From Erodium maritimum (Eukaryota > Streptophyta > Magnoliopsida > Geraniales > Geraniaceae): a stretch of DNA of 64,000 nucleotides. Below are positions 33,500-46,494 of the stretch, one piece after another; within the stretch, counting starts at the first letter, position 1, and the number at the start of each line of letters is the position of its first letter. A program made the position numbers and the translations under genes. The stretch spans positions 41,984,638-42,048,637 of the forward strand of contig OY997589.1 of the NCBI GenBank assembly GCA_963921825.1, read 5' to 3'. The notes under the pieces were generated by a model. The model was not told the origin of the DNA, did not search any database, and worked only from the letters and a program-made list of their open reading frames with translations.

Positions 33500-36400
33500 T
33501 GTCACGCCCCAAATTCAGTAGAACCGAACTTGGAGCGCGAACGTTTAAGACAATAAAACATTTCAAACCTTTTAAATAAATCACTTTAAAACCACCATTT
33601 ACTTAACCAAAATAAATATTTACAACTCAAAAGTACGTCCCAACAAGCGGACAAAAAAATACAAGGCGTACGTCGCTAGACTCAAAAGTAAACCCAGACT
33701 CCCGCTCCTAGCTCTTCAAGCTTCGGAAGCTCACCTAGTCCGTCCCACGACCAGTACCTGTAGGAAAAGCAGCTACGGGTGAGCGTTCGCTCACCACCAC
33801 AGATAACAGACTGACTATGGCATAATTAGCCAACAATGTCGGTAACCCCAACAACAAACTCAACACCGGGGATCACTATCCCCAACTCAAGTAACCCGAC
33901 TGACACACACACACTGTTACCTTCCTCAACCGACTCAACACTCGGACACGTAATGTAGACCAGACACAACGACTTACGACTTCCTCCAAAGACACGAAAG
34001 ACAACCACGCAACACCCAAGATCACAAAGGATCGCACTCCAGCTACTCAGTCCCCACGCACTTTGCCGATCCCTGTCAGGCCAGGCGGTCGACCTGTCGT
34101 ACAACTCGGTCCCCACGCAACTTTGCCGATCCCTGTCAGGCCAGGCGGTCGACCTGTCGCACTTTACCCGACATAAAGTCGGATCAGGCTGTCGACCTGT
34201 CACCCCCACGCACGCGCGGCCAGGACCCCTTTCCTCACGGGCGGGCCCCCTACCCCGTCTGAGCATGCAGACGCGTGCGATCACAGGACCCCTGTTATTA
34301 TGAAGCGGGCCCCCAACCTCAGGTAACCACAATCACAATCACAAGCAAAGTTCAACAAACATCAACAATACCGGTCTAACACTTCACAGGCACTCATGGC
34401 CACCCAAGACACACCAACAGTAACTCACGGGCTCAACAACCCCACAGGCAGTCATGGCATCCCAAGACACACCAAGAGTAACTCACGAGCTCAACAACCC
34501 CACGAGCACTCATGGCCTCCCAAGACACACCAACAGTAACTCACAGGCTCAACAACCCCACGAGCACTCATGGCCACCCAAGACACCAACAGTAAAACGC
34601 GGGCTCTCATGGCCACCCAAGACACAAACAGTAAAGTACGGGCTCTCATGGCCACCCAAGACACCAACAGTAAAACACGGGCTCTCATGGCCACCCAAGA
34701 CACCAACAGTAAAACACGGGCTCTCATGGCCACCCAAGACACAAACAGTAAAGTACGGGCTCTCATGGCCACCCAAGACACAAACAGTAAAGTACGGGCT
34801 CTCTTGGCCACCCAAGACACAAACTAAACAATCAACCTCCGGGCATAACCAAATGCCTCCAGTAATTCAAATATCAATAAGTTCACTGCTCCTACGACAC
34901 TACTAAGTGTCACATGATTTCTATTGTTCGATACGTTCCCGTATCATACAACACCACCCGGTGTCGCCTGCCTTTCTATTGTTCGATAAACTTACTTAAC
35001 CCACGACACCCAAGTGTCACATGCATTTCTACTGTTAACTTTCCCTAGCCAGGGCCGAGATCCGGCTACTTTTCCCTACCTCGTAAAGCTTTCCCCAAAA
35101 GTTCACAACCAAGCTCCGGCGTGCTCACGATCACTCGCCTAGCTTTCCCTTCCCGCGGTCCTCGGTACGGTCTAACAGATCACAATTAAAACACTTTTTA
35201 AGTTTGCAGGCATAAACTGAATTTTAATAAACTTGACGCCCAAAAGTAACCCTGACAATGTCGATCACTCCCAAACTTCCCAATTACTCGACATTGTCGA
35301 TAATGGACTCGGAAAAGCCCGATTCGCCCACATGGCGAATCTGCCCGGGTTTTGAAAACGTCCTTCCGGGGCTCCAAAAATTCCCGTTTTCGTTTCTACG
35401 GTCTTAAAATAATTCAAGGGTTCCTAGGCACTCGACGAAATCAAATTCCGACTTCCGAGTAATTTAATTCGCGTTTAAAGTTTCTAAACCCGTCAATGAC
35501 AACTTTCACAATTTAATTCCAAATTTCGATCGGGGTGTGGATTAATTACTTGGGGAACATCCTAAACCACCCGAACACGAAAACCCGTGACCCGGGCACG
35601 TGGGCCCCACCCGGCCATCTTTGGCCGTGGGTGGCTATGGCCATTTTGGGGCCGGCTCGCCATGGTGGTGGCCGGTCCTAGCTCCGGCCAGCCACTCCAT
35701 GGCCGGCCAGCCACCATACACGGTGGCCGGAGCTCCCCCCGAGCCTCCGGTCACCGGAAAATGTCATCTCTTCGCTCCAAAACACCTCCAACTAACCCCA
35801 CACCTCAACTCATCCATATTCAACCCAAACCCTAACTTTTCAACTTAACAAAACGAAAATCGGTTAGGTGCTCACCGTAGAGAATGTCGATGTGAGCTCG
35901 ATTCTTTTATCGTTGAGACGATCCACCGGTTTGATTGATGAGAAAATCACCAAACATCACACTTTCTCTTCTCTTTTTCCCTTTTCTCCTTCTCTTTCTT
36001 TTCTCCACTTTCTCTCTCTACTTCTTCTCTTTTTTTGAACTATGGATGTGTAACACTCTTCCTTTCCTTTTTGTTTTGTTCAAAAAATACAACTAACACT
36101 TAATTACAAAACTACCACTCAACTCTCATCTTTTGTTTTGTTCAAAAAACCAAACACCACCACATAATTGACAGGTGGCAAGTGGGTCCCACACCTTTTG
36201 GAAAATATCTTCTAGATATTTTTCAGTCAGATTCACGAAATTCGGCCATCTCGGGCCCCGAACGGGCACTTTTTCCAAGAAATTACGAAACTTCACGGGC
36301 TACAAGGAAACGGCTCAACTAAGACCGCTGTGACGACGACTAAGCTTTTTGGATCCAAAACGAACCTCGAACGGACCAAAACGTCGCTCGGTTGACTTTT

Positions 36401-36603
36401 CCAGCGAAAAGTCAACCTTTCCCAAATTGGTCAGAAAGTTGCCCTGAGTCCCCCAGAACTCACTTTGGTCGATAACGGGGTCAACTTAAGTCCGGTATGA
36501 CCCTCGGGGTCAAATTTAGGTTCATTTAAGTGTCTGTCCAAAAAAATTAAATATTCCTGTTTTTCGCCGATTTGACTAGCGTTGACCGGGAGCGGTTCTT
36601 ACA
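33500..36603 (+). mobile_element. Solo LTR, 3.1 kb, TGTCACGCCCC family
   Basis: Starts TGTCACGCCCC, ends GAGCGGTTCTTACA, and is flanked by TTAAT (33495-33499 and 36604-36608). Related copies occur inside 51495-57476 and, inverted, at 62368-64000. It has no primer site or coding region and contains tandem arrays. The length and TG...CA ends fit a large LTR, perhaps of a Ty3/gypsy element; the class is inferred. Confidence 0.85.
34386..34830. repeat. Minisatellite array in the solo LTR
   Basis: Three or four units of about 58 bp (containing CCTCCCAAGACACACCAACA) followed by seven units of about 39 bp (containing CATGGCCACCCAAGACAC and AACAGTAAA). Because 39 is a multiple of three, long open frames appear in several frames on both strands (MATQDTNSK repeats); they are not genes. 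Confidence 0.9.
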
Positions 36604-36664
36604 TTAATTACATTTCTAATGATGATATATACATTTGGGCATTTATGATGGAAATACAGGCACT

Positions 36665-36905
36665 AAGACTAACAGGTTGACTGCGCACACTCACACACAA
36701 AATGTGCGGGTACCTTACATAGCAAAGTGCTGGTACCTCACATAGAATAACGCTGATACGATACATACGCAAATGTTGGTACCAACATACACAAGTACTA
36801 GTACCAACATGCAAAGTGTTGGTACCAACATACCTTACATACAAAAAAGTGTTGGTACCTTACACACACAAGTGTTGGTACCTTACATACACATGTGTTG
36901 GTATG
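36665..36905. repeat. Minisatellite with GTTGGTACC core
   Basis: About eight imperfect units of 20-30 bp carrying GTTGGTACC or GGTACCAAC with ACACA spacers, some in opposite orientation owing to the palindrome GGTACC. Confidence 0.75.
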
Positions 36906-37950
36906 TTCTTGCGTTGAAGGCGTGGTCAACACGGGCTACAGTGCGGTCAAATGACGGGAAAGTTCGGGTTATTTACAAAATTTCCACCTCGCGAAAAAGG
37001 CCATGTGTACGCATCTAGTGTGCGTCAATGGCGTCAGCGCGCACACATCCTACGACTCTCATGAGTTCTTAGATTTCACAATAAGGGTGGTTTGTACGAT
37101 ATACCATCCATATATATATATATATATATATATATACGTAGAATTTCGATGAAACACAAATCCTTAAACAAAAAATTAAAACTAGAAACCACATCTTACA
37201 CCAATCTAATAAATGAAGAGATGAGATTGATTCAATACACACAATGACAAACTTTTAAGTAAGACAGACAATGTGGGAGTAACTTGACTTTTACTGTTGT
37301 TATGTATGTACTTCCATATTTCTACAAACTCAACCTGACAAAGTTCGTCACCATTGACGCCCTATAAACAAACACACAATGGTCATGTAAATCACACCGG
37401 TCGTCAAGTAGTATTTCAGGTTTTAAAGTCTAGATTATAGTACCCAAATAGGCAAATGAACAATCGCTCAATTTCTAATATGTTATAAAACTAAATGAAG
37501 AACACAAAGGCAAAGTTGTATTTAAAATCAGGGAGAACATCGATCTAGGACATTAGCGGGGTTAAAGTATAAAAAATACAATATTGGGAATTCGATTTAG
37601 CCTTTCAATATGACTAGTTCGATCATAAAAAAACATGACTAGTCTAGAGGCAACAAGATTTCGCGCAAATTAGTCATAAATATCTCTAGATCATTTAGAA
37701 CCATATTATAATATAACCGCTAGGTATTTCTAATCTAGGTGTAGAGAGAGATAAACCATTATGATTAACAAAATCTTTTAACTTTCGGGGTGTGATTCTA
37801 TTACTACTTCATTCGTGTTAACCTAATTATTTCTAGTTTAGATTTAAACCTAAGTCATATGATCTTGTTGCCATCCTGAAATTCTCTTTTCTCAAATATT
37901 GAGTACTAGAATATAACAATTACCAAGAAATTAAGGAGGCAACACATTAT
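36906..37950. other. Sequence without a recognised gene
   Basis: Contains a TA microsatellite at about 37110-37135. Otherwise AT-rich, with no ORF or element recognised. Confidence 0.4.
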
Positions 37951-38560
37951 GAATAAGTCCATACAATTCCTGCCCATATACCTATACTCTACTGTACGCG
38001 CCTCACGCGCGCGAAAAACGAAACCTAGGTTTCGTAGAGCCGCTGTGAACCATCCGACTCGTCTCGGCCAGCCACCACGTCTCCGCATCGTCTCGGCCGT
38101 TTCATCTCCGACCCGTCTCGGCCATTCTCCAGCTAGCCCTGGATGTCTCTGCCTGTTATAGTAGACCTGTGACTTCGTACCAGAATTGCGTCGCAGCGCC
38201 GTCGTCGCCAATCGTCCCGACTTCGTATGCTTGTGTCGTCGTCCTGTGGTGATTCAGCCGGTCATCGTGCGATTTGTTTCTGGGTCGCTGGTCGTGCTAT
38301 CCGGGAGTTGAAGTTGGGGAACGTTGTATTGAGTTGTGGTTGCCTCTGTTCACGGCTTCACATCCTGGTGCAGATTTCACGGGTGTTTCCAAGGTCGATC
38401 CTATCTTCGACTTTGTCTCGGTGATTCACGCCACAGAGTAGCGACTCCTGTTGCTTGTGTTTGGCGTGACTCAACAACTGAGAAGGGGGGCGAATCCGAC
38501 GCTTGGGTTCAGATTGGTAGTTGTTGCTGCTAAAGGGGAGAGTATCAGAGAATTATATCA

Positions 38561-40342
38561 TTGGTCTGTGTCCGTTCTTGCCCCTTCTGCCATGATCGAT
38601 CTCCGGCTGGGTCTTCTATGTTATTGAAAGATTCACTGATGTGGATTCCCAGGTCTGCTCAGAAACGCAAGATGAAGAGGGATAATCGAAAGGGGAAAGC
38701 GCCTATGGTTGAGAAGTTTGTGAAGAAAGGAGTTGGAACCAGTCGTATTCAATCGCAGGTGGTAGTTCCAGCTGGTAGCTCGTCTTCTCAGCCTGAGATT
38801 CGCTCTTTAACTTTGGGTTGTGATCGATGGTCATTGGAGGGCAGGGTCTCCTGGATCGTTCAGAGATTAGAAGCTCCGAAGCCAACTAGCCCTGAAATTG
38901 GTAAGATTGCAAGTGCTGCTCCCGTTGTATCCCAAGAGGTCCCAACTGAATCATTCACTGATGGGGGAAGGAAGCTTTTCGTTTGCAATATTCCTTCGGG
39001 AAGGGATGATGCTTGGTTGAAAAATCTGTTTGGATCGGAGGGAGTCGACCATTGCTTTGTTTGTCGAAGATCGAACCGTAATGGTAAGTTTTTTGGCTTC
39101 GTGAGAATGAAGCCAGGTCTGTCTAAGGGTATAATCGAGGCCTTCCATGGTACTTCGCAAGACGGGTACAAGCTCTTGGTCGACTTTTCAAAACCAGTGG
39201 CGAAATCTGCATCACGATCACATAAGCTTCAGAAGGAACCAATTAAAGAGAGAGCACCTACTCCGATTGTGTATGGCTCCTCAGTTGATGGATCCCGAGA
39301 CATGGCTTTCTCGGGTGTTCTTGTGTTGGCTCATGCGGATTGGACTACCGCTCAATACTTGGGTGCTCTAAAATCACAGGGATTGGAAGACATTGTGCTC
39401 AGATCTTTTGGAAATCGTATTTTCTTGCTTACAGTGCTAAATCCTGCTATTAGGGATTCTCTTGAGTTGGAGAATTGGGGTACGTTAAAACCTTGGTTCG
39501 GCATATTAAGCAATTCCGGAATTCTGGTCACGGTTGGTGGTTTTTTCCAATGGGTTAAGGTGGAGGGTGTCCCGTTCCATGGAAGAACGATTGAGTCTGC
39601 AAAAGCTATAGGGAGTTCATTGGGGACCCTATTGCATTATGTCTGTGATTTAGAACCGGAAACAGGTGGGTTTGATTCAATTTTTTTGCTGATTCACAGA
39701 AATACCAAAATTGCTACTTTGGTGTTAAACTTTGCTCTGAAAAACTCTGTGTTCCCGTTGCTTGTTACTGGAGTTCTAACATCGGCAGTTCCGGAATCTT
39801 GTCACCCGTTAGTGAGTTTACCAGAGTCCTCTTCAGAACAGGTTGGTGATATTCAAGTTGATAAGGTTTCGGATAATTCTTAAAATTCGAAAGCTTGTTT
39901 AAACCCCAGTTTCAACTCGATTGATTTTGTAAAAGACTCATCTACATCCAAGACTGTTAACGCTATTAGGAGTTTGGAACCGAAACAGACTCCCAGTCCG
40001 AAGTTGCGTGAGCCGCAAGTCATCCAAGGTTCGAAAAACCAGAAGCAAAATCGTTTGCTTTCGAAGGCACCTGTTGTTTATACCACTCCGGTTTCCTCCC
40101 AGAAGAGCCTCAATCGTAGTTCACCTGAGACAAGGCAAGGTACATGGGATTACGTTAAGAAGGTCGGAGTTAAAGTTTTGAAATCATCCGAGTTTGCCAT
40201 TGATCAGTTTAACAACTTGGATTTGGAGTTATCAGAGCGACTTGATTTGGAAGGGAATGAAGATGATAACTATGATGATGTGTGTGAGGACGAGGATTTA
40301 GACTCTTTAGAGTTTATTCCTCCAAACCTTTTGCAAAACTGA
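38561..40342 (+). pseudogene. LINE ORF1 (RNA-binding protein), one nonsense codon
   Basis: A single frame runs 38561-40342 interrupted only by TAA at 39881-39883. The likely true start is ATG at 38672 (MKRDNRKGKAP). An RRM-like fold is visible at about residues 136-215 (RKLFVCNIP ... GKFFGFVRM), as in plant L1 ORF1 proteins that bind element RNA. The C terminus is acidic (EDDNYDDVCEDEDLD). ORF2 starts 4 bases after its stop. Confidence 0.8.
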
Positions 40343-40346
40343 TATC

Positions 40347-40864
40347 ATGAAGTTCCTCTCATGGAATGTGAGAGGAACGAACTCCGTGCAGAAGCGACGG
40401 AGTGTTAGTGGCACCATCAGGCGAGTGCAACCAGATTTTGTTATATTACAAGAAACAAAGGTTGTTGATTTTTCTCCTGCATTTCTTAGGAGTTGTGGGT
40501 TTCTTGATATTTGGGAGCACTTGTTCTCCCATCTGAAGGTGTATCGGGTGGTCTGCTATCTATTTGGAGGCCCAATAGCTTTCGGTGTGTTGAAGTTATT
40601 CCATTGAAAACAAGCTATTCTATGGTTCGGTTTTTGGTCAGGTTTACTGAAATCTTAGGACTGAGTTTGAATTGGCTGAGGTTGGTTTATGTGGCTCTTT
40701 GGCTCTTGTGGTTGCGTCGAAATGGATTATTATATAGCTCAGTAGAGGAGCCGGTGAATGAAACCTTTTTGAAGTTGCAGACACTTAGTTTTCCACTGTT
40801 CAGGGCAGGTGGTTTGTTGCAACCGTTTACGACCTTTGTGGCTTGGCAGAGTTGTCCGACATGA
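40347..40864 (+). pseudogene. LINE ORF2 remnant: endonuclease start joined to C-terminal end
   Basis: Starts MKFLSWNVRGTNS with QPDFVILQETK, the first motifs (N and E) of the apurinic-type endonuclease. A frameshift near 40500 moves to GALVLPSEGVSGGLLSIWRP. At about 40640 it jumps to a segment with LWLLWLRRNGLLY, typical of the end of LINE ORF2. The rest of the endonuclease, the reverse transcriptase and the zinc domain are deleted. Confidence 0.75.
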
Positions 40865-41084
40865 TGTTTTGTCTAATTCCTGCAGCTCTACAGTTTATGT
40901 CAGTTGTTGATATTGGTTTGCTTGTTTGTTTTCTTTAAGCAGACGTGGTTTATTATTTCTTTTTATAGTTTCGGTTTTGGCAGGAATGATCTTTATGGTA
41001 TGTTCTTCCTGCGTTCATTGTACTCCTTCTCAAAGTATAATGAAATTTCTCATCGATTATCAAAAAAAAGAATAAGACCATACA

Positions 41085-42029
41085 TCATTATCCTAATTTC
41101 GTATTTGCAAGGTAAATTAAATTCCATTATCATTCTTGTTCATACTACTTCCTCATGCCCTAAATCAGTAAAATTAGTCCCTTATAATCAATGGGGGAAG
41201 AACACAACAAATAAATTTATGAAGTATTAAACATGTAGAGATATGTAGTATTAATGCTGAAAACTCCAAAAAAAAAATCTTCACTTGTCTTTAATCCCCT
41301 ACATTTTTTCTCTTTCAAATATCAAGCCGAAGCTCTCAAAAAGTGCTCCTCCTTTGAAAATTGTGGATCTTCTATTACAAAACCGTAATTTACTATTTAT
41401 AGGTCATTAAAAACACAAGTGGCCTTAGAAAATTTGAAGGTACAAACTAGGTTTTGCATAATTGCACGACCCGATGCACAGAGAGCATTTGGGCATGCAT
41501 TTCGGGCAAAGAATCTTTCATGAAAGTTATAGATATTTGAATTTCCTTTGATTTTATACCTTACCATCCAAAATCGGAGCTTGTATGAGAACATTATGCC
41601 CTTAGGAAAATCAGTCAAACTCCAAGCCTCCTTAAACCGAATTTTTCTCCATTTTATCTCTTTTTTCGGTCCAAGAACCTACAAAACACAATGTAAGACA
41701 AAATACAAGTGAAGAGGTAAAAGTATACTAAAATTCTAATAAAATAGGAAGAAAATCTTATAATTTTGGGATCAAAACAAGAACAAAGATGCATTCGCAT
41801 CAACCGTAACGGTCTAGTCTAACCAAATTCGATAATCAGAAATGTCTAGTCCGACATTGGACAGAAATCGGACAAGTGTAAATGTGTTATCTGACCACTA
41901 TCAGACATTTAATAATGTTTTACCTGATTATGATACTTTAATTACATAGCCATGATACTTTAGGTCCAAAATGGGACCACTATCGGATTGATGCGAATAC
42001 GTTATCGGACCACTATCGAACATGTGAGA
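41085..42029. other. AT-rich intergenic stretch
   Basis: Contains a segment (41510-41660) similar to 62020-62170, and short repeats of ACCACTATCGGA and TATGATACTTTA at 41850-42020. The latter continue after the LINE at 45930-46080, showing the LINE inserted into them. Confidence 0.55.
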
Positions 42030-42040
42030 AATACAATGTT

Positions 42041-45002
42041 ATGGACTGGGGGCCAAGACCTTTCAAATTTTTAAACATCTGGATAGAGGACTCTAGATTC
42101 CTTCCAGCCATCTCAACTTTCTGGCAAAGCTATGATGTCTCAGGCTCCCCTCCTTATATTCTGTGGAAGAAACTTAAACTCTTAAGGGTTGACCTCAAGC
42201 AATGGAACACTCAGGTTTTTGGAAGTCTAGAATCACAAATTTGATCATCTCACAACAACTATCAACAACCTTGATATTTTAGTTGAATCAAGGCATTTAA
42301 CTGATCTAGAAAGCTCAACAAGAGGGGCCCTCAAAGCTGAACTAATCTCAAAGTACAAAATGCTTGCTAAATTATGGAGTCAGAAGGCAAGGAAAAGATG
42401 GTTTGATGATGGTGATAAGGGTTCCAAATATTTTCACAGGCTAGCCAATTTTAATGGAATTAGAAAACAGATCAGACAAATTGATGCTAATGGGGTTACA
42501 CTATCTGATCCAGACCAAATTAAAGCTGCTGCAGTGGAGCATTTCAAAATAAACTTCCAAAGTTGCAATTCTGAGTTCATTGATCTTCAACATCTACCCT
42601 TCAACTCAATCTCCCCTCAGGAAAAGGATTGGCTAGAAAGGCCTTTCCATGAGGAAGAAGTACTACAGGCCATCTTGGCCTGTAATGGAGAAAAGGCTCC
42701 AGGTCCAGATGGTTTCTCCCTCAAATTTTTTCAAGTTGCTTGGAATATTATCAAGGTGGACTTTATGAATTTTTTACAACACTTCTACATTACTGGACAG
42801 CTGGGAAAAGGTATCAACTCTTCCTTCATGACTCTAATTCCAAAGGGTGCAAGTCCTACTACTTTCTCTGATTTCAGACCAATAAGCCTTGTGGGGGGAT
42901 CTTATAAAATACTCTCCAAGCTCCTGTCCTCAAGACTAAAGGTGGTTATCAATAATCTAGTTGGAGATGAGCAGACAGGTTTTTTAGCTGGGAGGCAAAT
43001 TGTGGATGGCATACTTATTGCTTCATAAGTGGTTGACTATATCAAAAAATCAAAAACAAAGGCCTTTTTGTTCAAAGTAGATTTTCACAAAGCCTTTGAT
43101 TGTGTTAGTTGGCAGTTTGTGATACAAATTCTCTCCAAAATGGGGTTTGGAGATTCTTGGAATAGATGGATGATGTCTTGCTTTAATGCTTCAGTATCAG
43201 TTCTTATTAATGGCTCCCCAACCAAGTATTTTCAAATTTCAAAAGGTCTCAGACAAGGGTGCCCTCTATCCCCTCTCATATTTGTGCTGGTAGCAGAAGG
43301 TCTCAATAGAATAATGAAGGCTGGAGTCTCAAACAATCTCTTTCAAGGAATTCAACCATTCCCTAATTCTACAGCTATCACTCATCTACAATTTGCTGAT
43401 GACACAATCTTTTTTCTTAAAGCCATACCAGATCATGTGAGATGCCTCAAGTTTGCTCTAGAGCTTTTTTATTCAGCCAGTGGTTTAGCTGTAAACTATC
43501 ATAAGTCACAAGTTATTCCCTTGAATCTCAATGAGGGTGAGGAGTTGATTATATCCTCTATTCTAAATTGTCCTGTATCTGCTCTTCCTATGACTTATTT
43601 GGGGTTCCCTCTTGGGACTAATCCTAGAAGATTGAGCACCTGGTCTCCAATTGTGCACAAATTCAAACAAGCATTAGGCCTGTGGCAAGCAAAATTTTTA
43701 TCCTTTGGTGGGAGGATCACCTTAATCAAATCAACCTTGAGTGCACTACCATTATATTTTTTCTCCATCCTCAAAGCTCCAAAAGGGATCATCAGAAAAA
43801 TGGAAAGTTGGCAGAGGAAATTCTTATGGCATGGTAAAGAATCAGGCCAGGGCTGTTGTAAGATCATGTGGGGTACAGTGTGCAAATCAAAGCCTGAAGG
43901 AGGCCTTGGTATCAGAGTCATTTCATCTATGAATATTGCTCTATTGGCCAAGTGGTGGTGGAGGTTTGCAATTGAAAAAAAATGCTCTTTGGAAGCTGAT
44001 AATTTGTGGAAAATTTGGGTGGGGAATTCATGAATGGGACCTCTCAAACTTTACTGAAGTAGGGTCTACTAGTTTCATTTCCCTCATCCTTCAGTTGGCC
44101 AATGTACCTAGGTTTGACAATTTATTCGGGAAAAAGGGGCTGCATTGGAAAGTTGGTAATGGTGAAAGGACTTTTTTTGGGCTGACATTTGGTGGGGAAA
44201 CACTTCCTTCAAACAGCTCTTCCCAACACTTTATGTACTTTCTCAAAACAAGGAAATGTTGCTGGCAGATGCTTGGAATGGTGTTGGTTGGGATCTTGAA
44301 TTCTGCAGAACACCTAGAGGGAGAGCTGAACTGGATTGGTCTACACTTTCTTCCATCCTCCTGGGGGTAAAACTTGGCCCTCAAGATGATGTCCTTATTT
44401 GGAATTGGGATCCTAAAGGGTTTACAGTTAAAAAAATTTATTCTTTGCTTGAGCACCAAGGCAACCAAACAACCTCAGCTTGGTGTAACCTGCTTTGGTT
44501 TCCTGGCATTCCCCCAAAGATTACTTCCTTTGCTTGGCTAGCCTGTCATGAAGTCATCCCCTCAAAGTGTTTCCTGGAATCCAGAGGCCTCAGTTTGTCC
44601 CTTCAAGATTTGATTTGTCCAATTTTTCATTGGGACTTAGAAGATGGAAGTCATGTTGTACTTCACTGTGCCAGAGCTTGGCAAGTATGGTGCCTCTTAG
44701 CAAACTGGTGGGGATCAACTTTCATCATTTCAAATTCAGTACAAGAATGGCTGATTTTGTGGCCTAATCTACAGAAGAAAAAAAAGTACAAAAGGAATTG
44801 GATCCAATTATTCCAATTAACTCTTTGGCAAATCTGGCTTGCAAGGAATGATACCCTTTTCAATGGTTCAGAGATCTCTGCAGTTCAGATTTTTCAAAAA
44901 AATTATCCAAACATCTTATGCTTGGGAATGGTCCTCTTTTCAGAAGTCAAGAAAATTCTTCTCTCTCAGCAGTTGGAAAGCTTCCCCCTTAGAATGTCTT
45001 GA
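42041..45002 (+). pseudogene. LINE reverse transcriptase and zinc-finger domain, disrupted
   Basis: Order: linker (DWGPRPFKFLN), RWFDDGDKGSKYFH, reverse transcriptase (KAPGPDGF, LIPKG, DFRPISL, the FADD active site at 43392-43403), then AWNGVGWDLEF and the zf-RVT region (WCNLLWFPGIPPKITSFAWL). Breaks: frameshift near 42238, in-frame TAA at 43026-43028 where LINEs have Glu, frameshift near 44000-44030, and frameshift at a seven-T run (44172-44178). 43029-44033 is the longest intact stretch. Confidence 0.9.
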
Positions 45003-45930
45003 TTGGAAATTCCACAAGCCTACTTTGTTACTTGGTTGATCAGTCTGACTGGGGTTGGGTTTTGGGGTGGTTTGGGGTGGTTTTGGTGAGTGTTGTGAGT
45101 GGTGAAGCCTCTCTTTATTTTGTTGCTGGGTGTTCTTTGTTCTTAGTGTGTGGTTAGTTCTCCTGTTAGGCCTTGTGTGTGGGTTCTCCTTTTTAGTTTG
45201 AGTGTCTTTTTCTTTTTGCCTGCCTCTCTTTTGCAGGTTCTCTGGCTGGCCTTGTTCAGTTCATTTGCAGGCCATTGGTTCACTTACATCTCAGTTCCTT
45301 CTGGTGGCTCCCATCCTTTACATTGAAGACTTTGGATCCCTCATCTTTGCCCAAAAGTCATTTCAATACTCCCAGCTCTTGGATGCCTCATATTTGCTTA
45401 CTTCTTTGGGTTGGTCTTAACTCTCAGCTCACCCTTAAACTCTGCTACACACTTGGCCTTCTCAGTTGCTGCTCATCTTTGTACTTGGAACCTAGTATCT
45501 CCCTACTCATTCATTCATTCACTTCATGTTCATGCCTCTCCTGTTGCTGTGCACTTTTGTACTTGGACACCATCTATTTCTAATCCCTAAAACCTCCAGC
45601 TCACTGCCAGTCTCTCATGGAAAGCCCTCTCTGCAAATCTCTGCAAATCATTACCCCATTATTTGTTTTGGCTTAAAGAGCTTGCTACAATCTCATTTTG
45701 GGACTCTCTCAGATTCCATGCGTCTCTATATCAGTTGTTTTTCAGAGTTCAAGTGCTTTTAAAGTTGCTCTGGGCTTCAGCATTCCTCAGCCCTCTCAGA
45801 TTTTAGTTTGTTACCCTATTGTTTCTTTTGGTTCTTTTTTGTGGCTTGATCCTTAGTTGGAGAGCTTGTACTCCTTTTTACCCTCTAAAGAGGTTTTAAT
45901 AGAAAAGATTGCTGATAAAAAAAACACTGT
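45003..45930 (+). other. 3' UTR of the LINE
   Basis: GT- and CT-rich sequence following the ORF2 stop, ending in a short A run. The open frames here (for example 45275-45583) have no recognisable content. Confidence 0.55.
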
Positions 45931-46494
45931 AAAATAGGTGTTAAATGTGTTATCAAACCATTAATGGACATGCGTGAATGTGTACGTGGTTATGATACTT
46001 TATGTTCATAGTTATGATACTTTACTTACATGATTATGTTATTTTAGTTTCATGGTTATGATAATTTAGTTCAATCACCAAAATTGATTTTATGTCCTTG
46101 CACGTCCATTATTTTGTGTTTACACTAGTGTGCATTATTGTGTGTTGGATCTTGATATGAATGGTGCAAGATGTAGTTTCCAGTTTTTAGTTTAAAAGTA
46201 GTTTTCCATCGACCATTTCCTATATAGAGGGATTATCCATTATAAACCAAGTTTATAAGCATGCAAAAACACTGATCGGGTAAAAAAGCATGCTTTAAAT
46301 GCAAGCGAGAAAACATGAAATCTATTATACCAAAAATGAAATTTATAACATCAAGAAATAGAATATTGTGATAATATGAAGTCTATACTACCAAAATATG
46401 AAATCTAAAAGAGGTGAAATCTATATTATCGTTATAATTAGGTGTTTGGCTCTACCTTATTTCTTACCTCATGAGCTTTCAAAAGCTTATCTTA

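Larger units (their letters stand above)
31878..36760 (-). mobile_element. Putative LTR upstream of the primer site, interrupted
   Basis: On the minus strand the sequence ends ...GACCCAACA at 31878 and extends right through 33499, then resumes after the solo LTR at 36604. It is non-coding; the open frames at 32683-33024 and 33102-33344 are not recognisable proteins. Its outer end was not located, so the right boundary is approximate. Confidence 0.4.
37966..41069 (+). mobile_element. L1-type LINE with internal deletion
   Basis: Flanked by GAATAAGTCCATACA (37951-37965) and GAATAAGACCATACA (41070-41084), a 15-bp target duplication with one mismatch. It ends in an A run (41062-41069). It has a 5' leader, ORF1, the first part of ORF2 (endonuclease) and the last part of ORF2 plus 3' UTR. 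Reverse transcriptase is missing. The retained duplication at both sides shows it is one unit. Confidence 0.85.
42030..45930 (+). mobile_element. 5'-truncated L1-type LINE with reverse transcriptase
   Basis: Begins within the linker between endonuclease and reverse transcriptase and ends after a long 3' UTR at an A-rich end (GATAAAAAAAACAC, near 45920). No clear target duplication was found. The surroundings on both sides share TATGATACTTTA repeats. Confidence 0.75.

Noticed and set aside
33826..34332. 168-codon minus-strand open frame
   Set aside because: Lies within the solo LTR over a short tandem duplication (TGTCAGGCCAGGCGGTCGAC); no domain, no homolog recognised, and not conserved as a frame in the other LTR copy.
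34454..34906. 150-codon and overlapping open frames (MATQDTNSK and WPPKT repeats) on both strands
   Set aside because: They arise from 39-bp units, a multiple of three, inside a non-coding LTR; every frame stays open by periodicity. The same applies to 53299-53751.
43595..44047. 150-codon minus-strand open frame
   Set aside because: Shadow of the LINE reverse transcriptase frame on the plus strand.
45202..45762. Possible small secreted or membrane proteins
   Set aside because: Within the CT-rich 3' UTR of a LINE; hydrophobic content follows from the composition.
42030..45930. Treating the two LINEs (37966-41069 and 42030-45930) as one element
   Set aside because: The first has its own A tail and 15-bp duplication on both sides, and about 950 bp of unrelated sequence separates them.
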